This document shows positions 18,240 to 26,787 of a DNA stretch of 64,000 bases, piece by piece. The stretch's first letter is position 1. Each line of letters starts with the position of its first letter. Origin of the DNA: Curtobacterium pusillum. GTDB lineage: Bacteria > Actinomycetota > Actinomycetes > Actinomycetales > Microbacteriaceae. Under the pieces are notes generated by a model. That model was given only the letters and a program-made list of their open reading frames with translations. It did no database searches and was not told the origin of the DNA. Where the stretch lies: contig NZ_VEIY01000001.1 of assembly GCF_007680845.1 (NCBI RefSeq), positions 814,227 to 878,226 of the forward strand, in the 5' to 3' direction. Made by a program: the position numbers and the translations under genes.

Positions 18240-18441
18240 CTCACAGGCGTCGAACCGGCCATCACCGGGGAGCCTCCGGAAGAACGCGACCCGGCAGCGG
18301 GGCGTCAGTAGAACCGGGCGGACCGGGCCGCATCCCCCCGACACGAGCGGTCGCGCAGCAGTGCGCGGCAAGCGAGGTGGTACCGCGGAGCGCACGCTCC
18401 GTCCTCGTGGTCCGGATCCGACGACCTCAGGAGCTCCCGCG
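18240..18441 (+). promoter_or_regulatory. T-box riboswitch (Ile, short Stem I, translational type)
   Basis: The leader contains ACCGGCCATCACCGGGGAG, with the Ile specifier ATC at 18261-18263, followed by CCTCCGGAAGAACG. The T-box itself, AGGTGGTACCGCG at 18375-18387, lies within a GAGG...CCTC stem with a GGAGC/GCTCC inner hairpin. TGGT is positioned to pair with the ACCA end of uncharged tRNA-Ile. No terminator precedes ileS; instead AGGAG (18429-18433) lies just before the GTG start. This fits the actinobacterial class that controls translation by freeing the ribosome site when Ile is short. Confidence 0.93.
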
Positions 18442-21400
18442 GTGCGCTACCCCCTCAACGCCGATCACGACGGTGTCTCGCCGTCGCCGTCCTTCCCTGC
18501 TGTCGAAGAGGGCATCCTCGCCTTCTGGAAGGGCGACGCCACGTTCCAGGCGTCCATCGACCAGCGCGAGGGCTGCCCGGAGTGGACCTTCTACGACGGC
18601 CCGCCGTTCGCCAACGGCCTGCCGCACTACGGGCACCTGCTGACCGGGTACGCGAAGGACGTCTTCCCGCGGTACCAGACCATGCGCGGCAAGCAGGTGC
18701 ACCGCCGCTTCGGCTGGGACACCCACGGCCTGCCCGCCGAGCTCGAGGCGATGCGCCAGCTCGGCATCACCGAGAAGCACGAGATCGACGCGATGGGCAT
18801 CGACGTCTTCAACGCCGCGGCGAAGAAGAGCGTCCTGCAGTACACCGACGAGTGGCAGCAGTACGTGACCCGTCAGGCGCGCTGGGTCGACTTCGAGCAC
18901 GACTACAAGACCCTCGACGTCACGTTCATGGAGAGCGTCCTGTGGGCGTGGAAGCAGCTCTGGGACAAGGGTCTCGCGTACGAGGGCTTCCGGGTCCTGC
19001 CGTACTGCTGGAACGACCAGACGCCGCTGTCGAACCACGAGCTCCGGATGGACGACGACGTCTACCAGATGCGTCAGGACCAGTCCGTGACGGTGTCGTT
19101 CCCGCTGCAGGGTGCGCGCGCTGCGTCGCTCGGGCTGGCCGGCGTGCGGGCGCTCGCCTGGACGACGACCCCGTGGACCCTCCCAACGAACGCCGCGTTG
19201 GCAGTGGGACCGAGCGTTTCGTACGTGGTGCTGCCGGCGGGCCCTGGAGGCGCGGCTGACGGTGGCAGCGCCGGTTCCGCGCAGTACCTGCTCGCGTCGG
19301 ACACCGTGGCCGCCTACGCGAAGGACCTCGGCTACGAGTCGCCGGACGCCGCTGTCGCGGCGGTGACGCGCGAGCTGCAGGGCAGCGAGCTCGACGGCGT
19401 GGAGTACGAGCGCCTGTTCGACTTCCTCGACGGGACCGAGGGCTACGAGAACGCCTGGCGGATCCTCGTCGCCGACTACGTCGAGACCGGCGAGGGCACC
19501 GGCATCGTGCACCAGGCCCCGGCCTACGGCGCCGACGACCAGGAGGTCTGCGCCGCCGCGGGCATCCCCGTCGTCCTCTCCCTCGACGCGGGCGGCGTCT
19601 TCACGTCGCAGTTCCCGCTCGTCGAGGGGCTGCTCTGGTCGGACGCGAACAAGCCGCTGACGAAGGCCGTGCGCGACGCCGGTCGTCTGCTGCGCCAGGC
19701 CTCCTACGAGCACAGCTACCCGCACTGCTGGCGGTGCCGGAAGCCCCTCATCTACAAGGCCGTCTCGTCGTGGTTCGTCCGCGTCACCGACTTCCGCGAC
19801 CGGATGGGCGAGCTCAACCAGGACATCAACTGGGTCCCGGACAACGTCAAGGACGGCCAGTTCGGCAAGTGGGTCGGGAACGCGATCGACTGGTCGGTGT
19901 CCCGCAACCGGTACTTCGGCACGCCGATCCCGGTGTGGCAGTCCGACGACCCCGAGCACCCCCGGACCGACGTGTACGGCTCGCTCGAGGAGATCGAGCG
20001 CGACTTCGGCCGGCTGCCGCTGAACGCCGAGGGGCAGGTGGACCTGCACCGCCCGTTCATCGACGACCTGACGCGCCCGAACCCGGACGACCCCACCGGG
20101 AAGTCCACGATGCGCCGCATCTCGGACGTCTTCGACGTGTGGTTCGACTCGGGTTCGATGCCGTACGCCCAGGTGCACTACCCGTTCGAGAACCGCGAGT
20201 GGTTCGAGTCGCACAACCCCGCCGACTTCATCGTCGAGTACATCGGGCAGACCCGCGGCTGGTTCTACGTCATGCACGTGCTCTCCACCGCGCTGTTCGA
20301 CCGGCCGGCCTTCAAGAACGTCATCAGCCACGGCATCGTGCTCGGCTCGGACGGTCAGAAGATGTCGAAGTCGCTCCGGAACTACCCCGACGTCTCGGAG
20401 GTGTACGACCGCGACGGCTCCGACGCCATGCGCTGGTTCCTCATGTCGTCGTCGGTGATCCGCGGCGGCAACCTCGTCGTCACGGAGGAGGGGATCCGGC
20501 AGGGCGTCCGCGAGTTCCTCCTGCCGCTCTGGTCGACGTACTACTTCTTCACGCTGTACTCCAACGCCTCCGGGCCCGACGGGTACCAGGCTGCGCGCCG
20601 CACGGATTCGACCGACGTGCTCGACCGCTACCTGCTCGCGAAGACCCGCGTGCTCGTCGAGGACGTCACGACGCACCTCGACGCGCTCGACACCCCGCTC
20701 GCGGCCCAGGCCGTCCGGGACTTCGCCGACGTGCTGACGAACTGGTACGTCCGGCGCTCCCGCGACAAGTTCTGGCTCGGCGCGGAGTCCTCGCCAGAGG
20801 CCAGGGCGGCGTTCGACACGCTGTACACCGTGCTCGAGACGCTCACCCGCGTCGCGGCCCCGCTCGCGCCGCTCGTCACCGAGGAGATCTGGAAGGGGCT
20901 CACCGGCGGCCGCAGCGTGCACCTGACGGACTTCCCGGACGCAGCCGAGTTCCCGGCCGACGACGCCCTCGTCGCTGCCATGGACCGCGTGCGCGACGTC
21001 GCGTCGAAGGGCCTCGCGCTCCGCAAGTCCACCGGCAAGCGCGTCCGGCTCCCGCTCGCGACGCTGACCCTCGTCGTCCCGGACCCTGCAGCCGTCGAGC
21101 CCTTCTCGGACATCCTCCGCGACGAGCTCAACGTCAAGCGGGTGGTCCTCGAGCAGCAGGAGGAGTCCTCGCTCGGCCGCTACGGCATCGAGCGCAAGCT
21201 CACCGTGAACGCCCGCGCCGCCGGACCCCGCATCGGCAAGCAGGTGCAGCAGGTCATCCCCGCCGCCAAGAAGGGCGACTGGACCGCGACCGAGTCCGGC
21301 GTCACGGTCGGTGGCGTCGACCTCGTCGCGGGCGAGTACTCGCTCGACCTCACGGTCGCCGACGACTCGGTGGCGGTGGCCTTCCTCGACGGGGGCGGCT

Positions 21401-21696
21401 TCGCGGTGCTCGACACCGTGACCACGCCCGAGCTCGAGGCCGAGGGGCTCGCCCGGGACGTCGTCCGTGCCGTGCAGCAGGCCCGCCGCGACGCCGACCT
21501 CGACGTCAGCGACCGCATCGCCCTGACGCTCGGCGCCGACCCCGCCGCGAGCGCGGCCGTCCGGACCCACCAGGAGCTCATCGCGGGGGAGACCCTGTCG
21601 ACGAGCGTCGCGGTCGTGGAGCGGACGTTCGCCGAGGGCGAGGGCACCGACGTCGGCGACGGTGCCAAGGTGTCCGTGGAGGTGGCACGCGCATGA
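18442..21696 (+). CDS. ileS: Isoleucyl-tRNA synthetase (type 2)
   Basis: 1084 residues, class I synthetase charging tRNA-Ile. LPHYGH (HIGH box) is near residue 58-63 and KMSKS near 640. [16 protein letters not shown] and [13 protein letters not shown] are the type 2 (eukaryote-like) form found in many actinobacteria; type 2 enzymes as a group are less sensitive to mupirocin. The GTG start is set by AGGAG nine bases upstream, downstream of the T-box. An exact copy of the CTGGAGGCGCGG 12-mer falls in a Gly/Ala-rich insertion near residue 268. The stop overlaps the folC start (ATGA). Confidence 0.97.
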   Translation: MRYPLNADHDGVSPSPSFPAVEEGILAFWKGDATFQASIDQREGCPEWTFYDGPPFANGLPHYGHLLTGYAKDVFPRYQTMRGKQVHRRFGWDTHGLPAELEAMRQLGITEKHEIDAMGIDVFNAAAKKSVLQYTDEWQQYVTRQARWVDFEHDYKTLDVTFMESVLWAWKQLWDKGLAYEGFRVLPYCWNDQTPLSNHELRMDDDVYQMRQDQSVTVSFPLQGARAASLGLAGVRALAWTTTPWTLPTNAALAVGPSVSYVVLPAGPGGAADGGSAGSAQYLLASDTVAAYAKDLGYESPDAAVAAVTRELQGSELDGVEYERLFDFLDGTEGYENAWRILVADYVETGEGTGIVHQAPAYGADDQEVCAAAGIPVVLSLDAGGVFTSQFPLVEGLLWSDANKPLTKAVRDAGRLLRQASYEHSYPHCWRCRKPLIYKAVSSWFVRVTDFRDRMGELNQDINWVPDNVKDGQFGKWVGNAIDWSVSRNRYFGTPIPVWQSDDPEHPRTDVYGSLEEIERDFGRLPLNAEGQVDLHRPFIDDLTRPNPDDPTGKSTMRRISDVFDVWFDSGSMPYAQVHYPFENREWFESHNPADFIVEYIGQTRGWFYVMHVLSTALFDRPAFKNVISHGIVLGSDGQKMSKSLRNYPDVSEVYDRDGSDAMRWFLMSSSVIRGGNLVVTEEGIRQGVREFLLPLWSTYYFFTLYSNASGPDGYQAARRTDSTDVLDRYLLAKTRVLVEDVTTHLDALDTPLAAQAVRDFADVLTNWYVRRSRDKFWLGAESSPEARAAFDTLYTVLETLTRVAAPLAPLVTEEIWKGLTGGRSVHLTDFPDAAEFPADDALVAAMDRVRDVASKGLALRKSTGKRVRLPLATLTLVVPDPAAVEPFSDILRDELNVKRVVLEQQEESSLGRYGIERKLTVNARAAGPRIGKQVQQVIPAAKKGDWTATESGVTVGGVDLVAGEYSLDLTVADDSVAVAFLDGGGFAVLDTVTTPELEAEGLARDVVRAVQQARRDADLDVSDRIALTLGADPAASAAVRTHQELIAGETLSTSVAVVERTFAEGEGTDVGDGAKVSVEVARA

Positions 21697-23153
21697 GCGA
21701 CTACAGCAACGACGACGAGCACGACGAGACCACACCGGACGGCATCGAGATCCCGGTCGGCCCCGCCGGCGACACCGACCCCGCCGAGGCGCTGCCGTAC
21801 GGTCGGGACGACGACGAGGTCGGGCGCGTCGAGGCGGCCCTGTACGCCCGCATCGGCGAGCAGGCGCCCGAGCACCGGCTGTCCGCGACCCGGCGCGCCG
21901 TCGAGCTCCTCGGCGACCCGCACCTCTCCTACCCGGTCATCCACCTCACCGGGACGAACGGCAAGACCTCGACGGCACGGATGACCGAGAGCATCGTCCG
22001 GGCGCACGGACTCCGCACCGGGCTCATGACGAGCCCGCACCTGGTGTCCATCCGGGAACGCATCGTGATCGACGGCGCGCCCATCGCACCGGAGAAGTTC
22101 GTGGAGAACTGGGACGACATCGCCCCCGTCCTCGAGCTCACCGACAAGGAGCTCACCGACAAGGGCGAGCTCCCGCTGACGTTCTTCGAGGCGCTCACCG
22201 TCCTCGCGCTGGCGTCGTTCGCCGAGGCGCCCGTCGACGTCGCCGTGATCGAGGTCGGCATGGGCGGCGAGTGGGACTCCACCAACGTCGTGCAGAGCCA
22301 GGTCCAGGTGTTCACGCCGATCGCCATCGACCACGCCAAGCAGCTCGGCAACACCGTCGCCGAGATCGCCCGCACGAAGTCGGGCATCATCAAGCCGTCC
22401 TCCGCGGTCGTGTCGAGCGCCCAGACACCGGAGGCGCTCGCCGAACTGCAGCGCGCCGCCGAGCTCACCGAGTCGACCCTCGCGGTCGAGGGCGACGCCT
22501 TCCGGGTCGTCGACGTGACGCCGGCCGTGGGCGGCCAGCTCGTCACCGTCCAGGGCATCGCCGGACGCTACGACGACCTGTTCCTCCCGCTCTTCGGGCG
22601 GCACCAGGCCGACAACGCCGCCGTCGCGATCGCCGCCGTGGAGTCCTTCCTCGGCCGCGGTTCGCAGCCCCTCGACGAGGACGTCCTGTCCGAGGGGCTC
22701 GCCAACGCGACCAGCCCCGGACGCCTCCAGCCCATCGCCCAGGACCCGACCGTGGTCGTCGACGCCGCGCACAACCCGCACGGCGCTCGTGCCCTCGCCG
22801 CGGCCCTGCCGGTGGCGTTCCCGTCCGAGCACGTGGTCGGAGTCGTCGGGATCCTCGGGGACAAGGACGCCCGCGGGTTCGTCCGCGCGCTCAAGGACAC
22901 CGTCGCGACGTTCGTCGTCACGCAGCCACCGGGCGACCGCGCCCTCGACGCGGACGCGTTCGCCCGCATCGTCGTGGACGAGGTCGGCGAGGACCGGGTG
23001 GTCGTCGAGCCGTCCCTCGCGGCGGCGCTGCAGGAGGCGCGCGACCTCGCCGAGGACGCGGACGCCGAGGACGCCCTCGTGCTCGTCGCGGGTTCGATCG
23101 TGATGGTGGGCAAGGTCATGGACCTGGTGCACTCGGAAGGCGAGACGAAGTGA
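21693..23153 (+). CDS. folC: Folylpolyglutamate synthase / dihydrofolate synthase
   Basis: 486 residues, Mur-ligase fold, adding glutamate to folates in the cytoplasm. The ATP-binding loop [13 protein letters not shown] is near residue 84-96, with the omega-loop [11 protein letters not shown] and the C-terminal [12 protein letters not shown] motif. The N-terminus carries an acidic extension of about 50 residues rich in Asp/Glu/Gly. It starts with an ATG overlapping the ileS stop and ends overlapping the next start (GTGA), so it is co-translated in the T-box controlled operon. Confidence 0.95.
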   Translation: MSDYSNDDEHDETTPDGIEIPVGPAGDTDPAEALPYGRDDDEVGRVEAALYARIGEQAPEHRLSATRRAVELLGDPHLSYPVIHLTGTNGKTSTARMTESIVRAHGLRTGLMTSPHLVSIRERIVIDGAPIAPEKFVENWDDIAPVLELTDKELTDKGELPLTFFEALTVLALASFAEAPVDVAVIEVGMGGEWDSTNVVQSQVQVFTPIAIDHAKQLGNTVAEIARTKSGIIKPSSAVVSSAQTPEALAELQRAAELTESTLAVEGDAFRVVDVTPAVGGQLVTVQGIAGRYDDLFLPLFGRHQADNAAVAIAAVESFLGRGSQPLDEDVLSEGLANATSPGRLQPIAQDPTVVVDAAHNPHGARALAAALPVAFPSEHVVGVVGILGDKDARGFVRALKDTVATFVVTQPPGDRALDADAFARIVVDEVGEDRVVVEPSLAAALQEARDLAEDADAEDALVLVAGSIVMVGKVMDLVHSEGETK

Positions 23154-23566
23154 CGGACGCTCCCCGCGCCTCCCGACCGGGACGCGCCCCGCGCACCCGG
23201 AAGCCGCGTCGCGAACGCGGCGCGCAGGAGAGCCTGCTGTCGATCGCCCTCGTCCTCGAGGCGATCATGTTCTTCTTCCCGACACTCGTCGTCTACGGCA
23301 AGGGCACGCTCCCGCCGGCACTCGCGTTCGGCGGCGGCATCGGGGCGATGATCGTGCTCGCGCTGGCGTCACGCCTGACCGGCAACCGGGCCGGTGTATG
23401 GTTCGGGTGGCTGCTGCAGGCGGCCATCCTCGCCACCGGGTTCATCGAACCGTTCATGTTCGCGGTCGCCGTGGTGTTCCTGGCGCTGTGGGTCTTCTGC
23501 TTCGTCAAGGGCGGTCAGCTCGACCGCATGAACGCCGCGCGTCGGGCCGCACTGGGCGAGGACTGA
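23150..23566 (+). CDS. DUF4233 small membrane protein
   Basis: 138 residues, starting with a GTG that overlaps the folC stop. A basic, Arg-rich N-terminus (about 25 residues) is followed by four likely membrane helices (LLSIALVLEAIMFFFPTLVV onward) and a short charged tail. This protein family is regularly found right after folC in actinobacteria and has no known function. The position between folC and ndk is the main clue; no enzyme motif is visible. Confidence 0.88.
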   Translation: MTDAPRASRPGRAPRTRKPRRERGAQESLLSIALVLEAIMFFFPTLVVYGKGTLPPALAFGGGIGAMIVLALASRLTGNRAGVWFGWLLQAAILATGFIEPFMFAVAVVFLALWVFCFVKGGQLDRMNAARRAALGED

Positions 23567-23602
23567 CCACCCCCATTCGACCCCGAACACTAGGAGTTCT
23601 GC

Positions 23603-24022
23603 GTGTCCGACCTCGAAGAGACCCTCGTCCTCGTCAAGCCCGACGGCGTCGCCCGCCAGCTCACCGGTGAGATCCTCCGCCGGATCGAGGCGAAGGGCTA
23701 CGAGATCGTCGACCTGAAGATGGTGACGGCGCCCCGTGACCTGCTCGACGCCCACTACGAGGAGCACCAGGGCAAGCCGTTCTTCGAGCCGCTGGTCGAG
23801 TTCATGCAGTCCGGCCCGGTCGTCGCCGTGCGCGTCGCCGGCAACGGCGTCATCGCCGGCTTCCGGTCGCTCGCCGGCACCACCGACCCGACCTCCGCCG
23901 CTCCGGGCACCATCCGTGGTGACCTCGGCCGCGACTGGGGTCTCAAGGTGCAGCAGAACCTCGTGCACGGGTCGGACAGCCCCGAGTCGTCGGCGCGCGA
24001 GCTCGCGCTCTGGTTCGCCTGA
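23603..24022 (+). CDS. ndk: Nucleoside diphosphate kinase
   Basis: 139 residues, normal length. It transfers the gamma phosphate of ATP to other NDPs through a phospho-histidine. The active site NLVHGSD is at about residues 119-125 (His122), and the N-terminal TLVLVKPDGVAR strand is intact. GTG start with AGGAG upstream. It follows the DUF4233 gene by 36 bases. Confidence 0.97.
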   Translation: MSDLEETLVLVKPDGVARQLTGEILRRIEAKGYEIVDLKMVTAPRDLLDAHYEEHQGKPFFEPLVEFMQSGPVVAVRVAGNGVIAGFRSLAGTTDPTSAAPGTIRGDLGRDWGLKVQQNLVHGSDSPESSARELALWFA

Positions 24023-24040
24023 GCCCGGGGGAGTCGACCC

Positions 24041-24889
24041 GTGACGAACAACGACCGTCCGTCGAAGAACGAGCGTCGTCAGCACGCGCGTGAGGTCGCT
24101 CGCCAGCGTGCCGACGCGGAGAAGCGCCGCAAGCGTCGCAACCGCTGGTTCCTGCAGGGCGGCATCGGCCTCGGCATCATCGCGATCGCGGCCGTCGTCG
24201 CGATCGTCCTGGTGAACGTCAACAACCAGCCCGCCGTGTCGGCCGCCGGCCCGAAGAACATGGCCACCGGTGCGATCCAGTTCACCGGCGGCGACGGCAA
24301 GGTCACCCCGGTGACCACGCCCGCGGTGTCCGCGAAGGGAACCCCCTCGGCCATCCCGACGGCGAACTCCGACGGCGCCGTCGCGGTGACCGAGTACGTC
24401 GACTGGGCGTGCCCGGTGTGCAAGCAGTTCGAGGCCGCCTACGCCGACCAGATCCTCGACAAGGTGAAGTCCGGTGAGGCGACCCTCGCGATCCACCCGG
24501 TGTCGATCCTCGACCGGAACTACCAGAACTCGCGCTACGCCAGCCGTGCCGCGAACGCCGCGATGTGCGTCGCGAACTACGATCCGGACAAGTTCCTCGA
24601 CGTCCAGACGCAGTTCTTCGACAACCAGCCGGAAGAGCAGACCAGCGGGTTGACGAACGCGCAGATCGCGAAGCTCGTCAGGGCCGGCGGTGCGACCGGG
24701 TCGGACGTCTCCGACTGCCTGTCCAGCGAGCAGTTCAAGGGCTGGGTCACCAAGTCGACCAACGCGGTGCTCGCCGACACGAGCCTGCAGGGCACGCAGG
24801 GCTTCGGCACGCCGACCGTCCTGGTGAACGGCAAGAAGATCGAGACGTTGACCGACGTCATCACCGCGATCGATGCCGCCGCGAAGTAG
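24041..24889 (+). CDS. Membrane-anchored DsbA-like thiol oxidoreductase (first copy)
   Basis: 282 residues. A highly basic cytoplasmic segment (1-35), one membrane anchor (about 38-62), then an extracytoplasmic DsbA-like thioredoxin domain with active site CPVC near residues 124-127 and a cis-Pro in GFGTPTVLVNG. Two further Cys (AAMCVANYD and DVSDCLSSEQF) could form a structural disulfide. It starts 18 bases after ndk and ends facing a paralogue of the same layout. Probably introduces or shuffles disulfides in secreted proteins. Confidence 0.92.
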   Translation: MTNNDRPSKNERRQHAREVARQRADAEKRRKRRNRWFLQGGIGLGIIAIAAVVAIVLVNVNNQPAVSAAGPKNMATGAIQFTGGDGKVTPVTTPAVSAKGTPSAIPTANSDGAVAVTEYVDWACPVCKQFEAAYADQILDKVKSGEATLAIHPVSILDRNYQNSRYASRAANAAMCVANYDPDKFLDVQTQFFDNQPEEQTSGLTNAQIAKLVRAGGATGSDVSDCLSSEQFKGWVTKSTNAVLADTSLQGTQGFGTPTVLVNGKKIETLTDVITAIDAAAK

Positions 24890-24907
24890 TCACACCCGCA
24901 GCGACGA

Positions 24908-24943
24908 ACAGGCCCTCGCTCCCGATCGGGAGCGGGGGCCTGT
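24908..24943. terminator. Bidirectional terminator between the two dsbA-like genes
   Basis: A 16-bp stem (one G-U pair) with a GATC loop: ACAGGCCC/GGGCCTGT outside and CGCTCCC/GGGAGCG inside. It lies between convergent stops, so it can serve both strands. Confidence 0.85.
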
Positions 24944-24964
24944 CGCTGTGCTCGGCCGGGGGCG

Positions 24965-25816
24965 TCAGCCCGTGGTGACGCTCTGCTCGACGAACGCGGC
25001 GAACGCGTCGGTGTCGGTGAGTGAGCCGCTGTACTGCTTGCCGTTCACGATGACCGTCGGGGTGCCGGTGACCTTGTCGAGTGACGAGTTCGGGATCGCG
25101 TCGTTGAGCACCCGGTTCGTGGCGTCGGCGACCCACCCCGCGAAGGTCTGCCCGGTGATGCACGAGGCCACCTTGCTGTTGGTCGCCCCGGCCGCCTTCG
25201 CCAGGGAGGCGAGCTTGTCGTTCGTGAGGCCGCGGGTGCTCTCGGACGGCTGGTTCTCGTAGAGCGAGGTGTTGTACGCGAGGAAGGCGTCGGGGTCGTA
25301 GTTCGCGACGCACGCGGCCGCCGCGGCGGAGCGGGTCGAGTACTTCGAACCGAGGGACGACCGGTCGAGCAGGTTGAACGGGTGCAGTTCGAGCGTCGCC
25401 GAGCCGTCCTTCACCCACTGCTGGATCTGGGACATCTGGCTGGTCTCGAACTGGTTGCAGTACGGGCACATGTAGTCCGTGTACACGGTGATGTTCGCGA
25501 CCGAGTCGTCCTGCTTCGTCGCCGTCGGCTTCCCGCCTTCCGGGACCGCCTTGGTCGTCACGGGGACGATCTGCCCGTTCACGCCGTGCAGCAGGATGCC
25601 GTCGCTCGCCATGTTCTTCGGGCCGGGGCCGGCGGGCTGCACCGAGTTCGCGATCACCACGACGACGATCGCGATCACCGCGAGGCCGCCGACGATGATC
25701 CCGCTGATCCCCAGCGTCTTGTTGCGGCGGCGGCGCGCCTGCTCCTTGGCACGGGCTTCGCGGGCACGCTCGCGCGCCGCGTCCCGTCGGGCCTTCTTGC
25801 TCTCGTTCTCGCTCAT
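24965..25816 (-). CDS. Membrane-anchored DsbA-like thiol oxidoreductase (second copy)
   Basis: 283 residues with the same plan as its convergent neighbour: basic N-terminus, anchor helix (about 34-57), GPKNMASDG stretch shared with the first copy, and a DsbA-like domain with CPYC near residues 117-120 and cis-Pro in TGTPTVIVNG. Start MSENESKK at 25816. The VKOR gene lies 100 bases upstream on the same strand and is the natural reoxidant. Confidence 0.92.
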   Translation of the reverse strand: MSENESKKARRDAARERAREARAKEQARRRRNKTLGISGIIVGGLAVIAIVVVVIANSVQPAGPGPKNMASDGILLHGVNGQIVPVTTKAVPEGGKPTATKQDDSVANITVYTDYMCPYCNQFETSQMSQIQQWVKDGSATLELHPFNLLDRSSLGSKYSTRSAAAAACVANYDPDAFLAYNTSLYENQPSESTRGLTNDKLASLAKAAGATNSKVASCITGQTFAGWVADATNRVLNDAIPNSSLDKVTGTPTVIVNGKQYSGSLTDTDAFAAFVEQSVTTG

Positions 25817-25884
25817 CGAGTTCGAGCGTAGGTGCTGCCCGTCGGTCGTCCTGGCGTCCTGGCTGGGAAGCACCCAGGAATTCG

Positions 25885-25900
25885 ATGACGTGTCATCGGC
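25885..25900. promoter_or_regulatory. 16-bp palindrome between VKOR and dsbA-like genes
   Basis: CGATGAC-GT-GTCATCG is a perfect 7+7 palindrome in the 100-base gap. It is AT-richer than its surroundings. It could be an operator for the downstream gene or a weak transcript-end hairpin. Confidence 0.35.
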
Positions 25901-25916
25901 AACCCCCAGCGGAGGC

Positions 25917-26519
25917 TCAGAAGGACGAAAGGATCGTCGGGAACTTGATGAGGATCGTCACGACGATGAACAGGTAGTTCGCCAGCGGGAACGCCCAGCA
26001 GAAGGGGAGCAGCACCCGCCCGAGGCGCTGGGTGCTCGCGCCGAACCGTCCCTGCGCCGCGTTCCAGATCGTGAACACCCAGAACATCGGGATCGTCATC
26101 GACCAGACGAGCATGCACCACGGGCACAGGGCGCCGATGAACCACACGGTCTGCGTGAACAGCCACGTGACGAACACCCAGGCCACGAAGACGCCCGCGT
26201 TGAACGCGATCCAGAACCAGCGCGATCCGTTCCGGAAGCCCGCGAGCAAGAGCACCGCGACGGCGATCGGCGCGACGAAGCCCATCACGCCGAGCAGCGG
26301 GTTCGGGAAGCCGAACAGGTGCCCCTGCCAGCTCGCCATGACGTCCGAGCAGCTGATGAACGGGTTGACGTCGCAGGAGAGCACCTTCTTCGGGTCCGCG
26401 TACTTCGCGAACTCGTCGAGGACGAGTGCGAAGGACCCGACGAGGCCCACCAGACCGGTGATGAGGAGGAAGACCGCCATGGCGATCGGACGGCGGGCGA
26501 CAGGTGCTGGCGTGCTCAC
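25917..26519 (-). CDS. Vitamin K epoxide reductase (VKOR) family protein
   Basis: 200 residues, about five membrane helices. It has both cysteine pairs of bacterial VKOR: Cys49 and Cys57 in the first loop (SCDVNPFISCSDV) and the active site CPWC at 132-135. VKOR passes electrons from DsbA to menaquinone, replacing DsbB. The GTG start at 26519 (MSTPAPVARRP) gives the usual length. It heads a gene pair with the second DsbA-like gene and is divergent to the RNase E gene. Confidence 0.93.
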   Translation of the reverse strand: MSTPAPVARRPIAMAVFLLITGLVGLVGSFALVLDEFAKYADPKKVLSCDVNPFISCSDVMASWQGHLFGFPNPLLGVMGFVAPIAVAVLLLAGFRNGSRWFWIAFNAGVFVAWVFVTWLFTQTVWFIGALCPWCMLVWSMTIPMFWVFTIWNAAQGRFGASTQRLGRVLLPFCWAFPLANYLFIVVTILIKFPTILSSF

Positions 26520-26567
26520 GGCGTCATCATCGCATGTCCCATCCGGCCCTTTCCGGGTGCGGCATGC

Positions 26568-26787
26568 GATAATCGCTCCAGGTCGTGCGGCCATCCGTAC
26601 GACGACGAAAGCTTTCCGGGCCCAGCCCGGACGATCAGGTGCGGTGAGAGCGCACCGTGACCGAGCCGCGCACGAGCGCACCGGTCACGAGACAGCGAAC
26701 GCGGGGGCGTGGTCGCCACCCGCTACAACTACAGAATTCCCGCCGTCCGGATCGGACGCGAGCGGGGTCAAGGAGTGCACCAGGCCC
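26568..26787 (+). promoter_or_regulatory. Promoter and long 5' leader of the RNase E/G gene
   Basis: GATAAT at 26568-26573 is a good -10 element and predicts a leader of about 210 bases. The leader can fold several GC hairpins, for example CCGGGC/GCCCGG at about 26618-26632 and GTGACCG/CGGTCAC around 26657-26692. E. coli rne is autoregulated through its own 5' leader; a similar role here is inference. Confidence 0.45.

Noticed and set aside
18427..21735. An 1102-codon ORF opposite ileS on the minus strand
   Set aside because: Same reason: complete overlap with a certain synthetase gene, no recognisable protein features.
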